DNA from: Mycteria americana
Lineage: Eukaryota > Chordata > Aves > Ciconiiformes > Ciconiidae
Direction: 5' to 3'
DNA length: 64,000 bases
Assembly (NCBI RefSeq): GCF_035582795.1
Contig: NC_134366.1
Coordinates: forward strand, 3,454,828 to 3,518,827
A model generated the notes under the pieces. That model was not told where the DNA came from and did not search any database. It was given only the letters and a program-made list of their open reading frames with translations. Position 1 is the first letter of the stretch, and each line of letters begins with the position of its first letter. Positions 1 to 12,052 of this stretch are shown here, piece by piece. The position numbers and the translations under genes are program-made.

Positions 1-1770
1 AGTCCTGCTCCTTGAGCTTCACCTCAGCTCCTGCAGCCAGACCACCTGCTGAGGTGCTGGATGATGGGTTTAAGAGACCACCCTTATGTTCTTGGTAGAG
101 CAGAGTGCAGAAGACTCAGCACCCTGAGCAGATGCCACACCAAAGCAAAAGGACCTTAAATCTGCTCACGAGCATCGCAGCTCTTCCAAATCACCCGCAC
201 ATCGTCTTTAACCACACGGTTGTTTAAAGCAGTAAGGCATGAGTTCTGCCTGGAGGACAGCGTAGGACAGGGCAGTTGCTCAGTGATCATGATGTATGGC
301 CAAGGCTGGATGAGGGAGCATCGTGTAAAGGCAGGTAGAGCTTGGACCTGGTTCACGTAGCTGGGTTGGATCCTGTGGGTCCCGTTCCTGCACCGATTTC
401 TGTGGCACTTGCTCACTGCAAGCTCCTGTCCTTATTAGGGTTGAGACACGGTTCCTCTAACCTGCACTTTGGTTGGCGAATTACAGATTTTTTTGGGGGT
501 AGTAAAGAAAGAAAGATAACTTTGGACCCGGTTCTCATGCTGGGCTTCTCCTGCACTCAAGAGTGAAAGAAACCTCCACCAACTTCCCAGTCCAGAGCCT
601 TCTTCCATATTGCACTTGTGGTTTGGGCAGGTGGCTGTCAGCCCAGGACTGAGCTTGAACCTATAGAGCTGGGTCTCCACTTCAACAAATGGGGCCATGG
701 TTAGTGGTGGGTCACACTGTCCTTTACTAGGGGCAAAAGCACCCTTCAGCCAGAGCCAAGGGCAGTGGAAGGGTCTCCTTGTGTTGCTCCAACCCATAAG
801 AACCTGGTTTAAATCCTGGTAGGAGAGTCTGTCCTGGGAGCTGCTACACGTAATGGGGCTGGTTGAACCAGACCAGCATTGGTTGTGTACAGGTTGTCCC
901 GCCTGTTGTGGTGGCCATTGTACTTCCCCATGTCTGACAGATGAGGCGTGTGATGACAGACATGACACTAACATTTTTCTCAATGGCACTGCTGCAAAAA
1001 ATAGAGTTAAACTCTCCGAGTCAGCAGCCCGCCTGGATAGGTGCAAAGCATTTTCCACAAGAAAACCAAAAACTATCTGTATTTTCAGGTATTTGCAAGA
1101 GGGGTTTGGTGAGGAAAGCTGGAGGAGGTGTTGAGCACGTCTTGCTTTGCTTGTGTGGATCCACAGAGGACGTGACCGCTCCACCTTCGCTTTGGGGTGT
1201 TGCTGTCTTTACCCTCAAGCTGTGTCTAAGATGTTCATCCCTATGCAGAGTCGCTGGCTGCTCCCATCCCCTCCCCTCTCCCCCCACTGACACTGTGCAC
1301 ATGGTTTTCACGCAGCTGAAAAGCAGGGAAACCATTCCCCTCATGCACTCAGTGCGAGCCATGGACCTCACCCAGCAGCTCTTGAATCAAGCCCAGAAGC
1401 CGTGGCCGAGCTTCAAACCTCTGTTCCTGCTCCTCTTGCTCCTGCCCCCTTTTCCTGGGGCTCTTCCAAGCTCCCTCCTAACACACCATCTCTGCCCATC
1501 CACAGGTGTTAGGGGGGGAAAAAAAAAAAAAACCAACACATTTCTGGAGCAGCCAAAAATGTGGCCGCTTGACTTTTTTTCCAGCGTTCCCTAATTTTCC
1601 CATGCACCCTGGCCTTTTTCCTCTGCCCCTGCCTGCACTAACACACCGCTGCTCGGTGAACTGCAGATAGAGGAGCGACCGTGGGGGCAACAGCAGGAGG
1701 AGGCGACGTGCCGTGAACTTTTGCACAGCCGTTTTCGTCAGGGGATGGATTTCCTCTGACTTTTATTGAA

Positions 1771-1794
1771 TTTTTTTTTTTTTTTTTTTTTTTT
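1771..1794. repeat. Poly(T) tract, 24 bases
   Basis: An uninterrupted run of T. It could be the poly(A) tail of a minus-strand retro-insertion, but I see no recognisable element next to it, so simple repeat is the safest label. Confidence 0.8.
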
Positions 1795-4700
1795 CACTCT
1801 TTTGTACAAGTTCAGGAAGGTCTACAGCAAGTCAAGCCTGGCTTGGCTTCACAGGGTTCTGCTGCAGGCCAGCCAGGGCTGGGAACACCGGCTGGAAAGT
1901 TTATTGCTTCCTGTTATGAGAGCTCGGGGAGCCGCGATGGGTTTGCAGGAGAGACGGGGGTAGCACTAACGCCAGGTACGACCCCAACGGGTGCGGCTGG
2001 AGATGGCCTTTTATTCCCATTGCTTCTCCAGCTACTTCAGGAAAGGGAAGCAAATAGAGAAGGGAATAATTGCTCAATTTGACCTCTGACTATTGAGGCA
2101 GATGCTTTCTTTGGAGCAGGAACAGACACAGGGAAAAAATGCTATAAAGGGCTTTGCTGAGCCACGTCCCCGGGGGTCTCCGCGAGTCCCTTCTTACCAC
2201 CTTTTGGTACGTTGGCCCGTGTTACCTTGCCATCCTTGGCAACTTCAGCAGAAAGGTTCCTGTCAGAAAAAATACGTGGTTTTGTCAACACTGAAATTTA
2301 TCTCAAGAATGTGTCCATCACAGCGAAATTTTCTGCTGGGAAGGGCTGGAATAAATCACTCCTGCTCTCCAGCCTGGGCTTAAATGCTTCCTCTGGGCTT
2401 TTGTACTTTGGAATTTAAATCTTACTGTTATTTAACTATATCAGATTATTTTTTTTGTCATTTTCAAAATGAAGTGCTTTTACCTTTCTGCGATCATCAG
2501 TCAGTGATATCCAAAGGAAACATTTCACTGTTTTTCAGCAGAAATATTATTCATTCTGCTAACAGTATTGGCTTTTTGCTCCAATCACAAACCAATGCAA
2601 ACTTAACAGAAATTCTGTTTTCTGACCTATCTTCTGGGCTAACTGAGACACAACTGTGGTCCGAATTTCATGGCAATTCAGAGCCAGAGTTTATATTTTC
2701 AGAGTGCATAAAAGAAAGCAGCCATCACCTCGTTTTCAAACATCCTTACATTATGCAGCCACAATCTCTGCGGGCTTTGGAAAAACATGTGAGACGCGAT
2801 TTTCTCTGTTTGATCCTTGCAAGAGCCAGAGACCAACTGCAACATCCTGATCCAGATCAAAACCTTCTTGGGTTCATCCAACAAGCAAAGCTGGATGCAG
2901 AAGAAAAACGAACCTGATGATGAATAGGTAGAGGCCCTGGCTCTATGTTGTTCAAATGACACATTTGCACTGGGGTTGTCATCACCACTGTCCTGAAAAG
3001 TCCGCACAGAGATTTGCGATGAAGCAGATTTTAGCAAGACACTGGCACAGCTTTTTCTGCCGCCTGTAAATTTTTTTTTTTAAGAGAGTTGAGGTTTTGG
3101 CAGATTTCTTATGATGTGAACCTTGCTTAGTCCCAAATCTTGGAGAATGCCCAAAGCTCTCGGTGAAGGAGGGAAGTTTGCACAACTGAGATTTTTTTCT
3201 GGGTTAAGCTTCGGAACATGGTGGGACTGAAAGGGAGCCCAGGGGTCCTTGACTGGGGTGGTTGAGTTGAGCAGCACTGCGGCCATTCCCACCTGCTCCC
3301 TCCCATCTCTGCATCACAGCTCCTGAATGGGTCCCTGGGATGTCCACAGTTGGCCTGGATACCATCAGCCATAAACGGGGGTGTTGGTTCAGCTACTGTT
3401 TCGAGTGAATGGGCTGTTTCTGTGGCTGGGAACAGGGGCTGTCGCAAGGCATGGTGCCTCCCCCCATAACTCCAAGTCCTATCCCAGTACGTTGCTTCTG
3501 CCCTTGCTGGAAGGGGTTGGCCTGTCCCAAAGCACCATAACACAAGAGACGTGGCTCTTGTCTCCCAGCAGAAGACCCCAGCACAGCCAGCGTGTCACTG
3601 GGGCAAGGACACAACTTGAGTCCTTGCGATGCTGAAGCCTCTGGAGACTCCAGGCATGAAGCAGGAGCTCCGATGGGTGCTGGTGGCCTCTTTCCCGTCA
3701 GAAAATGGAAGGCAGCCTTGCAAGTGCCCCAGTGAGATACATACTCGAACCTCTCTGCAGTGCTCCATTTACCTGGTCCTGTCAACCAGGCACGTGTCTG
3801 GGAACCAGCCTTTAGAAATGCCAAGGCTGACTTCAACCAAACTTGTCAAAAACTTGTCAAAAACGAGCCCGAGCCCTTTCCCAAACCCATCAATCCCCCC
3901 ACCCCTGTATGCTCAGGGACCAGCAGCCCTGAAGACAGCCAGGATAACGGCAGGACGAGGGGGACTGGAGGAGAGGAGGATGCTTTGAGAAAGGAGGTTG
4001 CCACTCCCTGAAGCACATCTTTACATCTGGGGGAAAAAAATCTCGGTTTAAAGCAATTTCCAGAACTGTGGTGCTCCACTAAAGGCATGGGGCTGCAAGT
4101 AACAGTCCAGCCACACCAGAGACACTAATGAAATTAAAACCTGACTCTTTTTCTGTGTAGCTGCAGTGTTTTAAAGTGCCGCCTTCGCTTGCAAAGATAA
4201 GCCTCAGCGTGCCTTTCTGTGACTCTGTCGTTCACTGGCAAAGCTATAAAGCCCCAGATCCCTTTTTCTCTCTAACTGCCACCAAGTTACTGAATAATCA
4301 GAATAATAACAAAATTCAGCAGTTCTGCAGTGGACTTTAAGGTGATGCAAAAGAAGTAGAATATTTTCCAAGTCTAATATTTCCTTTTAGGCAGTGCCCT
4401 TGTCACCCTTTCCATCACAAACCGCTTTCAAAGCGGATGGCACCCACAGCCACCAAGGGCGAAGATGTGTCCCGCATCCCATGTCCGAAGGTCAGAGAAA
4501 AAAGGTTAGTGAAGTTAGTCAAAGAAGAAAAGATACGAATTAAAACTGCTGCTTCAGTCTTGCCCTCATTTGTGGTATTCAAACATTTTTGCTTCTCAGA
4601 CGTGAAATTCTGTAGTCTCTTAAGCCCAAATCCAACAATTTCCAATGAGATGAAAACTTGACATTCTTAATTTCTTTCAATTTTGTGACATTTGTCTCAA

Positions 4701-5036
4701 CACAGTGATGTTGCTTCCTGGGTCTTGTTTTAAAAAGCAGGCTTATCATTTGAACAAAGATGCATTTCTTCATTTCGTTTAGTTTTAAAACAGATGGAAC
4801 GAAAATCGAAAAGGTAAAGATTAGAGAAGAAAAATGAACTCTCAGTGCAATACGGTACAGAGCTTCGTAGATTTGTGGCCAGAGTGGATAATTACAGTTG
4901 CTACTCCTCACTGACATAGCAGGGAGACGTTACACCAGATCTCATTATCATTAGTGACAGCACTCACTTATTTCAATAGGATATCTAAAAGAAGTATGTG
5001 TAGATCACTACTCTGAAACACGAGCGGTGCCTGGGT

Positions 5037-5062
5037 GGAGAGGTGACTTGGAGAGGTGACTC
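5037..5062. repeat. Tandem duplication of a 13-mer
   Basis: Two head-to-tail copies of GGAGAGGTGACTT/C at 5037-5049 and 5050-5062. This is a small local duplication with no evident function. Confidence 0.8.
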
Positions 5063-7617
5063 CCAGCAGCGGCCACAATCGTACAATGCTTCATCACATC
5101 CATTCCCCCTCTATCTCCACCCTCTCTTTTATTTCCTTTTCTCAGTGCCAAGCATTAAATCAAGGACATGGGACGCTGCAGGGGTGGGTTGAGAGTGAAA
5201 AGGTGCCTATTACTGTTTTTAGCCTGTACATTAATTTATGGCTAAAAAAGCTGTTTGCTCTCCAATGTCTTCTTTGGGAGGAAGAAAACACTATTTATAA
5301 CTGCGCGCATACTCCTGCCATTCTCTGTTATTACCCGTGCAGCGAAGGTTTTGGCTTTCACACGACCTGTTCGGCTGGTGAAAACCCAGCTAAAGCATGC
5401 AGGAGAAAATGCAAAGGTCTGGCTCTGCCTCCAGCCCTCTGCCTCCTTCCCCACGTGACGGTTTGGCCCATGGGTGATGGTTTGGTGATGGGAACCACTC
5501 GATCCCTGCCAGTGTGATGGCCAGACCTGCTGGGCAGGAGGCTGGAGCAGGAGCAGATGTTGCTCAGCTTGCCTGAAGCACAGATGCCCCAAGCAAACTT
5601 CCACCAGACGAGATTGCTGTGTGTATAAATAACCCGCACGGTTAGAAAGCAAAGGGCCTGGAAAGGCTGCATGACCCACGGGACGGGGACCATGCTGAGC
5701 TGCCTTTTATCTCTAAGTTGCTGCCCGCAATCCTGCAGAGCCTGGAAGTTGTTCTCAGCTAGTTATTTTTAAGTAACTAATAATACTTCTCTGCAGCTCC
5801 ATCCTGCACTGGCTGGAGTGGGTGGAAGTTTCGCCACAGTTCTTTGATGGGAATGAGATCTTGGTGGCCATCCCTCAGGTCTGATGTATCTCACAGGACT
5901 TGTCTTTTAGAAGTAGATGGTGTGATGTGCTGGAAGCTGTGGGGTCCCTGCTTGCGGGGGATGCGCCCAAGGACCATGCGGTGGCCCCTGTCAAGGTGAC
6001 CACGAGGTGACCCACTGCACTGTCTCCAGACTTGAAGGACCATGCGGGCAAAGAGGTCACTGCCCCAGCATGCTGGAGGCCAAACCCAACCCCAGGAACA
6101 CGCAGGGGTAACGTGGCCTCGGCTCGCTGCATGTTTTCTCCCCTCAGAGGGGTCCCAATGAGAGATCTCCAGGGAGGCTGGGGTGTTGCTGGAGGAGATC
6201 TCCAGCCCTGGTGCTCTCCTCTGAAGCCAGCTCCCTATCTCCCCATGTCCTTTGAGAGCTCAAGCTTTGTCGGTGGGCTATGTGCTTACGTTGAAGCATG
6301 CAGCCAGGGTTGTGATAATTTAACTTCTTTAGAGGCTTATTTGTCCAAAATGCCTCCCAAACTCTGGTTTCCCTAGCGTGGCATATTCACCCAAGGGTAT
6401 ATTCATCTCTACACCTAACTTAGCTGATGATAGGGCTTTTCCACTTGCCTATCATAGATGGCTACTTCTGAACAGTGAATTAACTTATCACTGTGTATGA
6501 GTAATTACTTTATAACTTAAAACCTTCAGGAAAATTACTGCAATGTGCCCAGAAATGCTCACCTCCCCAGAGACCCCATTAGCTGCAATGGGGTTGTGTC
6601 ACACCGCCGAGCTCTGGGGCCAGCAGAGGCTCACATGCTCCTGGGCTCTCGCAGAGCAACTTTCAGCAGTACGGCTCGTTGGTCAGCGGGGAGCAGTGCA
6701 GGAGATGCTGCTGCTTGCAAGAGTGTCGGGGTGAGATGCTCCAGCGAGCAGGAATTGCCCCTCCGCGTCCCTTCGGGCTCTTCGGGAAACCAGAGGTCTG
6801 ACAGCAGAGCGAATATCCGGCTTTGTCAGGACCAGGGATGCAAGTTCCCGATTAACCATATGGTTTCAAAAGTCCGCCTTGATCAAAACGTACATCCCCC
6901 CATACTTTCTCCCCTCAAAGGCTGGATCTGATGCTTTTCATGACTCGTTGGCTGATGCTGTCACTTCCTTCTCCTCCTCGCTGGCCCTTGGGGAGACTTT
7001 CTGCCTTGACTCTCTATTTCCATCTCAGCAGCTACCTGGAGCCCTGATCACACTGGGGTGGCAATGCCAAAGCTCCCCACGGATGGAGCAGGGATGAGAG
7101 GTGATCCTTGGACCAGCAGGATGGAGGTTTTCTTCTGCACTTGCCTTAGGTTCATGTACATTCCCATACTCCTCCTTATTTCTTCTTGCTTCTGCAAAGA
7201 AGCCAAAAAGTCTCTGTGTGTGCTCAAAAACCCTTCCCCGTCCTTCATCTGCTCTCTGCTCCCATCCACCAGCTTGGAGAGAGGTGCACCACCTCTTTCA
7301 GAGAAAGCCTTGCCTGGGGGCACAGCAAAGCAGGAGCTTCAGAGCGGTTTTTCTCACTAGTGAGCTTTGCCTCTTTTTTTATTATTTTTTTTTCTCCCAG
7401 CAACCAAGGAACTTTTGCCAAAATGTGTTTTCCACATGTTCCCTATTAGTCATGCTCTCTGTCTGACAAATCTGTTACCAGTGCCACTAGCCGATGCTAT
7501 TAATTTACTTCCAACCGGCTCAAGAGCTCAGCAGCAAAATTCCAGGCAGCGTTCCTAAAACCAGACCCGGCGACTTGTTTGGATTTAAAACCGATGCCCC
7601 TTTCTTCCCTGGTATAC

Positions 7618-7632
7618 GTATATATATATATA
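7618..7632 (+). promoter_or_regulatory. TATA-like (TA)n run before the candidate GJC2 first exon
   Basis: An alternating TATATATA stretch is followed directly by a GC-richer block (about 7650-7925) ending in a clean splice donor. It could act as a TATA element for the GJC2 leader exon or be a simple repeat. No transcription start can be read from sequence alone. Confidence 0.35.
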
Positions 7633-7644
7633 GCACCTTCCCTC

Positions 7645-7926
7645 CTTCTCCCAAGGCTTGGCGAGGGACAGAGGAGCCCCGAGCGGCGGTGGGACTGGCC
7701 GTAGGGGTGCAGGCAGCTGGGGCAGGACCTCCCGGCGGTGGGTGCCCGGCCACCGCAGAGGCGGGGTTTGACAGCACATTAAATACTTCCCTTGAGCTCT
7801 GGTTTCTAACTGCTGGGGCATGGCTGGACCGAGGCGGCGGGAGTTTATCTAGGGCAAGGCGGAGGGCTGGCGGCACAGGAATGTCGGCGGAGGAGGGAAA
7901 GCCGCCACGAGAAGCACCATGTCTCT
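7645..7926 (+). other. GJC2: Candidate non-coding first exon of GJC2
   Basis: A GC-rich, CpG-containing block ends in TCTCT|GTAAGTAG, a near-ideal splice donor at 7927. The next good acceptor with a pyrimidine tract before the connexin start is at 12031-12032. Vertebrate connexin genes typically have a short non-coding exon 1 and the whole coding region in exon 2, so this layout is expected. The 5' limit is a guess. The exon holds three ATGs (7820, 7881, 7918), each opening a short upstream frame that closes before the main start. Splicing is inferred and was not tested by RNA. Confidence 0.45.
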
Positions 7927-10900
7927 GTAAGTAGGTTTTTTTTCCCGTTGTTTTCCCTGCAGCTTAAGTAACGGTGTGGGAACCGTGCAGAAAGGAAGGA
8001 CATCCAGCTAGCACAGATATTTTTTTTTCTATTTATTTTTTTCCTCCTTCTGCTTATTTTAGACTCGGGTTTTAAAGTTTTCCCAGTTCCAACAGTTGTG
8101 CCTGTGATTGTGCAGAGGGGTCAGTGGGTTTTGGGAAGTAACCATGATGAGAACATGGAACCAACAGCTCATTCCGGTACCTGGCTGCACACGATTTTCA
8201 CTATTTTAAGTGCTGCTGATGGGTTGAGCGGTCCAAATCCTCCTTTATAGCTGTTTCAAAGTGCAACTTGTACCCCGCGTGCGTTTCATACCCTGCATGT
8301 CAGCTAATCTGGAGACAACATGTGAAGATAGATGACTGTGAATGAATGGATTTCAAAACCAGAGGGATGGTGGGTCCTCTCATGCAATCTCTCCGGCAGG
8401 TAATTTAACTACCTGAACCACCTAATGTAATCCATCTACCTGCTGCAGATCCACACAGGTTTTTTTTCCCCGGGGAGCTGGCCTTGTAACTTTTCCATTG
8501 CATGGAGGAATTAGGTCTGAAGCACACAGAAGGTGCAAAAATCCATTTTTTGCGCTTTGATAGATAGCATTGTGAGGAGACGAGACATAGTCTTTTCCTA
8601 GTACCATCCTATTCATCAGCAAAAGCAATGTGAACAAATCCTTCCTTGGAAGCTTGTTTGCCTTATAAGTGATTCCAAAATATCATGGTGTACTAACCCC
8701 CCCAAGCAATCAAAGGCATTGAAATCTCATAGTATAGTCTTTCAAGCCAGTGAGTTGCAAAAAACCGCTGGAAGTTTAACTGAACTGATTGTAGGAGGGT
8801 TTTTTAACTCGTTTCACTTCAGCTCCTGCTTTCAAATACGGTGCCAGGAGAGTGGGTGGACGCACAGGAGTGGTAATAACATCAAGGTGTGATCATACAC
8901 AGAGGCAACAGCGGGGTCCCAGGGGTGCAGAAACAGCTCGAGGCCGTTTCCTGCAGATGTTCCTGCAGATCCAGATGTGCATGGAGAGCTAACCGCAGTG
9001 TCAATGGCAGGACCAACAGCTTGGGCTGGTGGCTGGTAACCAGAGGTGGTCTTCTCAAAGCAGCAACCCGCCACTTCGATTATTTTGCAATTTCTTTCCT
9101 TCTCCCTGACTCAGGAGGTTTGTGAGTGTTTTGAACCAACGCTATCGGGTGCTCCCTTCCAAAATGTGTTTCCCAGAGGAGACAGTGGGTGTTTTGCTAA
9201 CAACACTGACTAATATCAGATCAAAACTTGAATATTTACTCCAAAAGCCACCACTACCTTGGTCAGACCCTCCCTGCCCCAGCAAAACTGCTGTTGGGAG
9301 GTGACTCCGAGCTTTGGGAACTGTGTCCTTGACTAACACTTGCAAAACGGTAAATTATGCCCGGTGTAGACCTTATAAACCCTTTAGGTGAGCACTGCAA
9401 TTATAAATGAACTGCTCTACAGGACATTTGAAGCCTGTGTTTTAGACCAATCTGGGGCTTGCAGCTGATTGGGATGCAGATGGGAGCCAGGAGGTGGCTG
9501 AATGCCCGCATGGGGCCAGCCAAGCTGGGGCTGATGTGTGCTCGATCCAAGCCCCAGCCCTGCCTCGGCTGGACCCGGATGCACCATGTCGCACAGCGGG
9601 CCATTGCTGCACCCAGCAGGGTCTTCCCTTCCCAGCCCCCTGTCAGCTGGAGCTTGGCCAAGTGCCCGGATTAATCCTGCAAATCATTTAACGGCCCATT
9701 TTGCCCATATCTGAATGTGGACACAAACCAGAAGAAAGGTTAAAGACACTTTAAAGCGTATCCACTGACTCTAAATAAGCAAAAAGGCAATCAGAGGGGA
9801 TGCTTTCCCATCTCACCCCTGAATAAATCCAGTTTCCTCAATAAATAAAGAATAGGTCTGTGGTGATTGCTTTCCACGTTCTTCTGCAGTGGCTGAATTG
9901 TCCTATCTGCAACAGCATTTCTGTACTGACCATTGGGTCCAAGGCATCATTTTGGGGGCAGAATATCGGGATTCTGGCCCCAGCAGCTTTGAGGGCTGTT
10001 GTTCTTCACCAGGTAAGTTGAGGGCAGAGAGGAGAACTTCCCCACCTCTTCTGGCTTATTACCCAGCCTAGAGTGAGCTGTTTCTCTGCTCCTTGCCTCA
10101 GTTTCTCCAGCTACAGGACAAGAATAACACCATCTGCAGAGTGCTCCCACAGTCTCGGTCTGGCGTGTGAAGACTTGGGGGTTTGGGTTCGCAGAGGATT
10201 TGTTTGATCTAGAAATAGCAGGGTTAGAAAATTCCATCTGCCTGCTCTCGAGAGCCCTCGAGAGCGGAAGAATTTCGCTGCATCTCGAGCCTCGAACTAT
10301 GCTGTTACCTCCCGGGGCAGCGCGAAGGCGAGTGCTGAGCAAACCAGTGCTGTTTGGCTCCTGTCCTAAGAAGCAGCGTGAGCAAAATCGCATTCCAGAA
10401 AGGCTCGATGTGGAGAACAGAGCAAGGCACGTTTCCCTTCTTTCTCCCACATGGGGCTGTGCCCATGGCTGACGCTGGTGGCTGCTCCCACCCTGCGTCT
10501 GGCACGGGCGATGGGCTCGAAGCCTGGCTTGTGCCGTGGAAACCCTAGGGCGTAGTTTTGTGTCTCCATATAAAAGTGGTGCAAAGCCAGGTTAGGACCA
10601 CGTTCATGTCTCATGGCATCGTTTTCCCTCCTGGATATTTACCTCCACCCAGCCACGCTCAGCCAGCATGGAGGGGTAGGTTTGATGTCCATACTCTTTC
10701 AACGTATGGACAACAGCTCCTTTCTCTTCTTCTGCGTGATCGTGAAGGACCACAGGGGAGTAGCCTGTGCCAGGGCAGCTACTGCTGAGCCATAGCACAC
10801 CGCTGCTATGTGCTACCCCACGATAACTAACTCACTTGTGTCCATGCTCATGTGCTTGACTCCTACGTCTGCCGCTCTGCTTCTGGGTGCAGCGGCAGGC

Positions 10901-12032
10901 GTCAGTTCATGGGTGGGACTGGGTTCGCAGATGCCTAATTTACTGCCTGCCATCAGGTGGTGCATGCAAACAAGGTGGGTGAACTCCATGACGAGCCTGA
11001 GGATGACTCAGAGGAGGGACGCAGGGGAGCAGAAAGGATGATCCCACCCTCTGCTGCTCTGGAGTGAGAGCTCCGCTGTCCCTCGCCACGGTGCTCTTTG
11101 GGTCCGAGTGCTTTCCCTGTTGCTTTCATCCAGGTATCTGCCAGGGCTGCTGCCAGACAAGCAGTAAAATTGCCGCCTGCCTTTAACGATGCCTGGGGTC
11201 ACCCAAGGAGCTCTGGCTGAGGCCCCATTGCAAGTTAAGCTAAACACAAAATGGTTTTTACAAGCTCTTCCTCCCCAGCTGTCCAGGTCTTCTAATAAAT
11301 GCGTGGTTTTCTCTGAAAGCTTTTCAAGGTTTATTTTTAAAACAGTCTGCATTTGATTAAACATTTGTTTTGTTTTGTTCTGTTTTTTCAAAAGGAACTT
11401 AAAAGGGCCATCAGCCTGTAAACATAAATATTCCCATTCTTTTGCTGATTCTTTGCATTTTTCTGGGTTTGCTAATGAAAGATATTTCAGCAGTGCAAGT
11501 CTTTGTGGTATGGGCGCCATCCCCTACTCCTGCTTTCAGCTCAGACACTTGAGCTCGTGGCATGCAAGCAAGAGATTATCACAAGTTTAAGCACCTTTTT
11601 GTGCCTAGGTGGCTTCCACGGTGCCTTGCGTTCAATTTAGTTATGCAAACCCTTCTCACAGCTGAGCAATGTCTTGAAACAGGCAACAAGGCGGGGTAAT
11701 GGTGAACCTAGTAGGTGCTGTGGCTTGTTGCGTTATTAATCTGTGTTTATCTAGTACCACCATCTATCCCTGCCTCCCATTACGGTGGTGCAGCACGTGC
11801 CCACGCTGGCCACGGCTCGTTCCCCGATGCCGCAGTCTCATGGCCAGCCCCATGTCGTGGTCCCTCAGGTCCTTAATCGGGTCCTGGGGAGATGGGCTGC
11901 AGCAGCGAAGGGTGCCTCTGAGATAAAATGACCTCATCTGTCACACATGTGCCAACGTCACAGCCATATTACTGACTGCAGCCACACATGTTAAGTTACA
12001 GCTATGGTTTTTTCTTCCCCCTCTTCCTGCAG
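7927..12032 (+). other. GJC2: GJC2 intron 1 (inferred)
   Basis: About 4.1 kb between the donor at 7927 and the acceptor CTTCCTGCAG ending at 12032. No internal exon or repeat was recognised. It contains an AP-1 consensus TGACTCA at 11004-11010 and a self-complementary 12-mer GCTCTCGAGAGC at 10244-10255. Confidence 0.4.
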
Positions 12033-12052
12033 GTTATAACTGAGTAGCCCTT

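Larger units (their letters stand above)
1..7600. other. Upstream intergenic region, no gene recognised
   Basis: I read both strands and found no exon series, conserved protein domain, tRNA or rRNA. Open frames here are short and compositionally unlike protein, except for one 177-codon + frame (2384-2917) reported as a finding. A T run of about 24 bases lies at 1771-1794. The stretch may hold GJC2 regulatory DNA or the far end of a neighbouring gene, but nothing in it proves that. Confidence 0.6.

Noticed and set aside
435-1184. 249-codon minus-strand open frame
   Set aside because: Low-complexity composition, no domain, and competing frames on the opposite strand of the same stretch. No splice or promoter context.
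10244-10255. GCTCTCGAGAGC palindrome as an operator-like site
   Set aside because: A 12-base palindrome alone is expected by chance in a window of this size, and no factor with this site is known to me.
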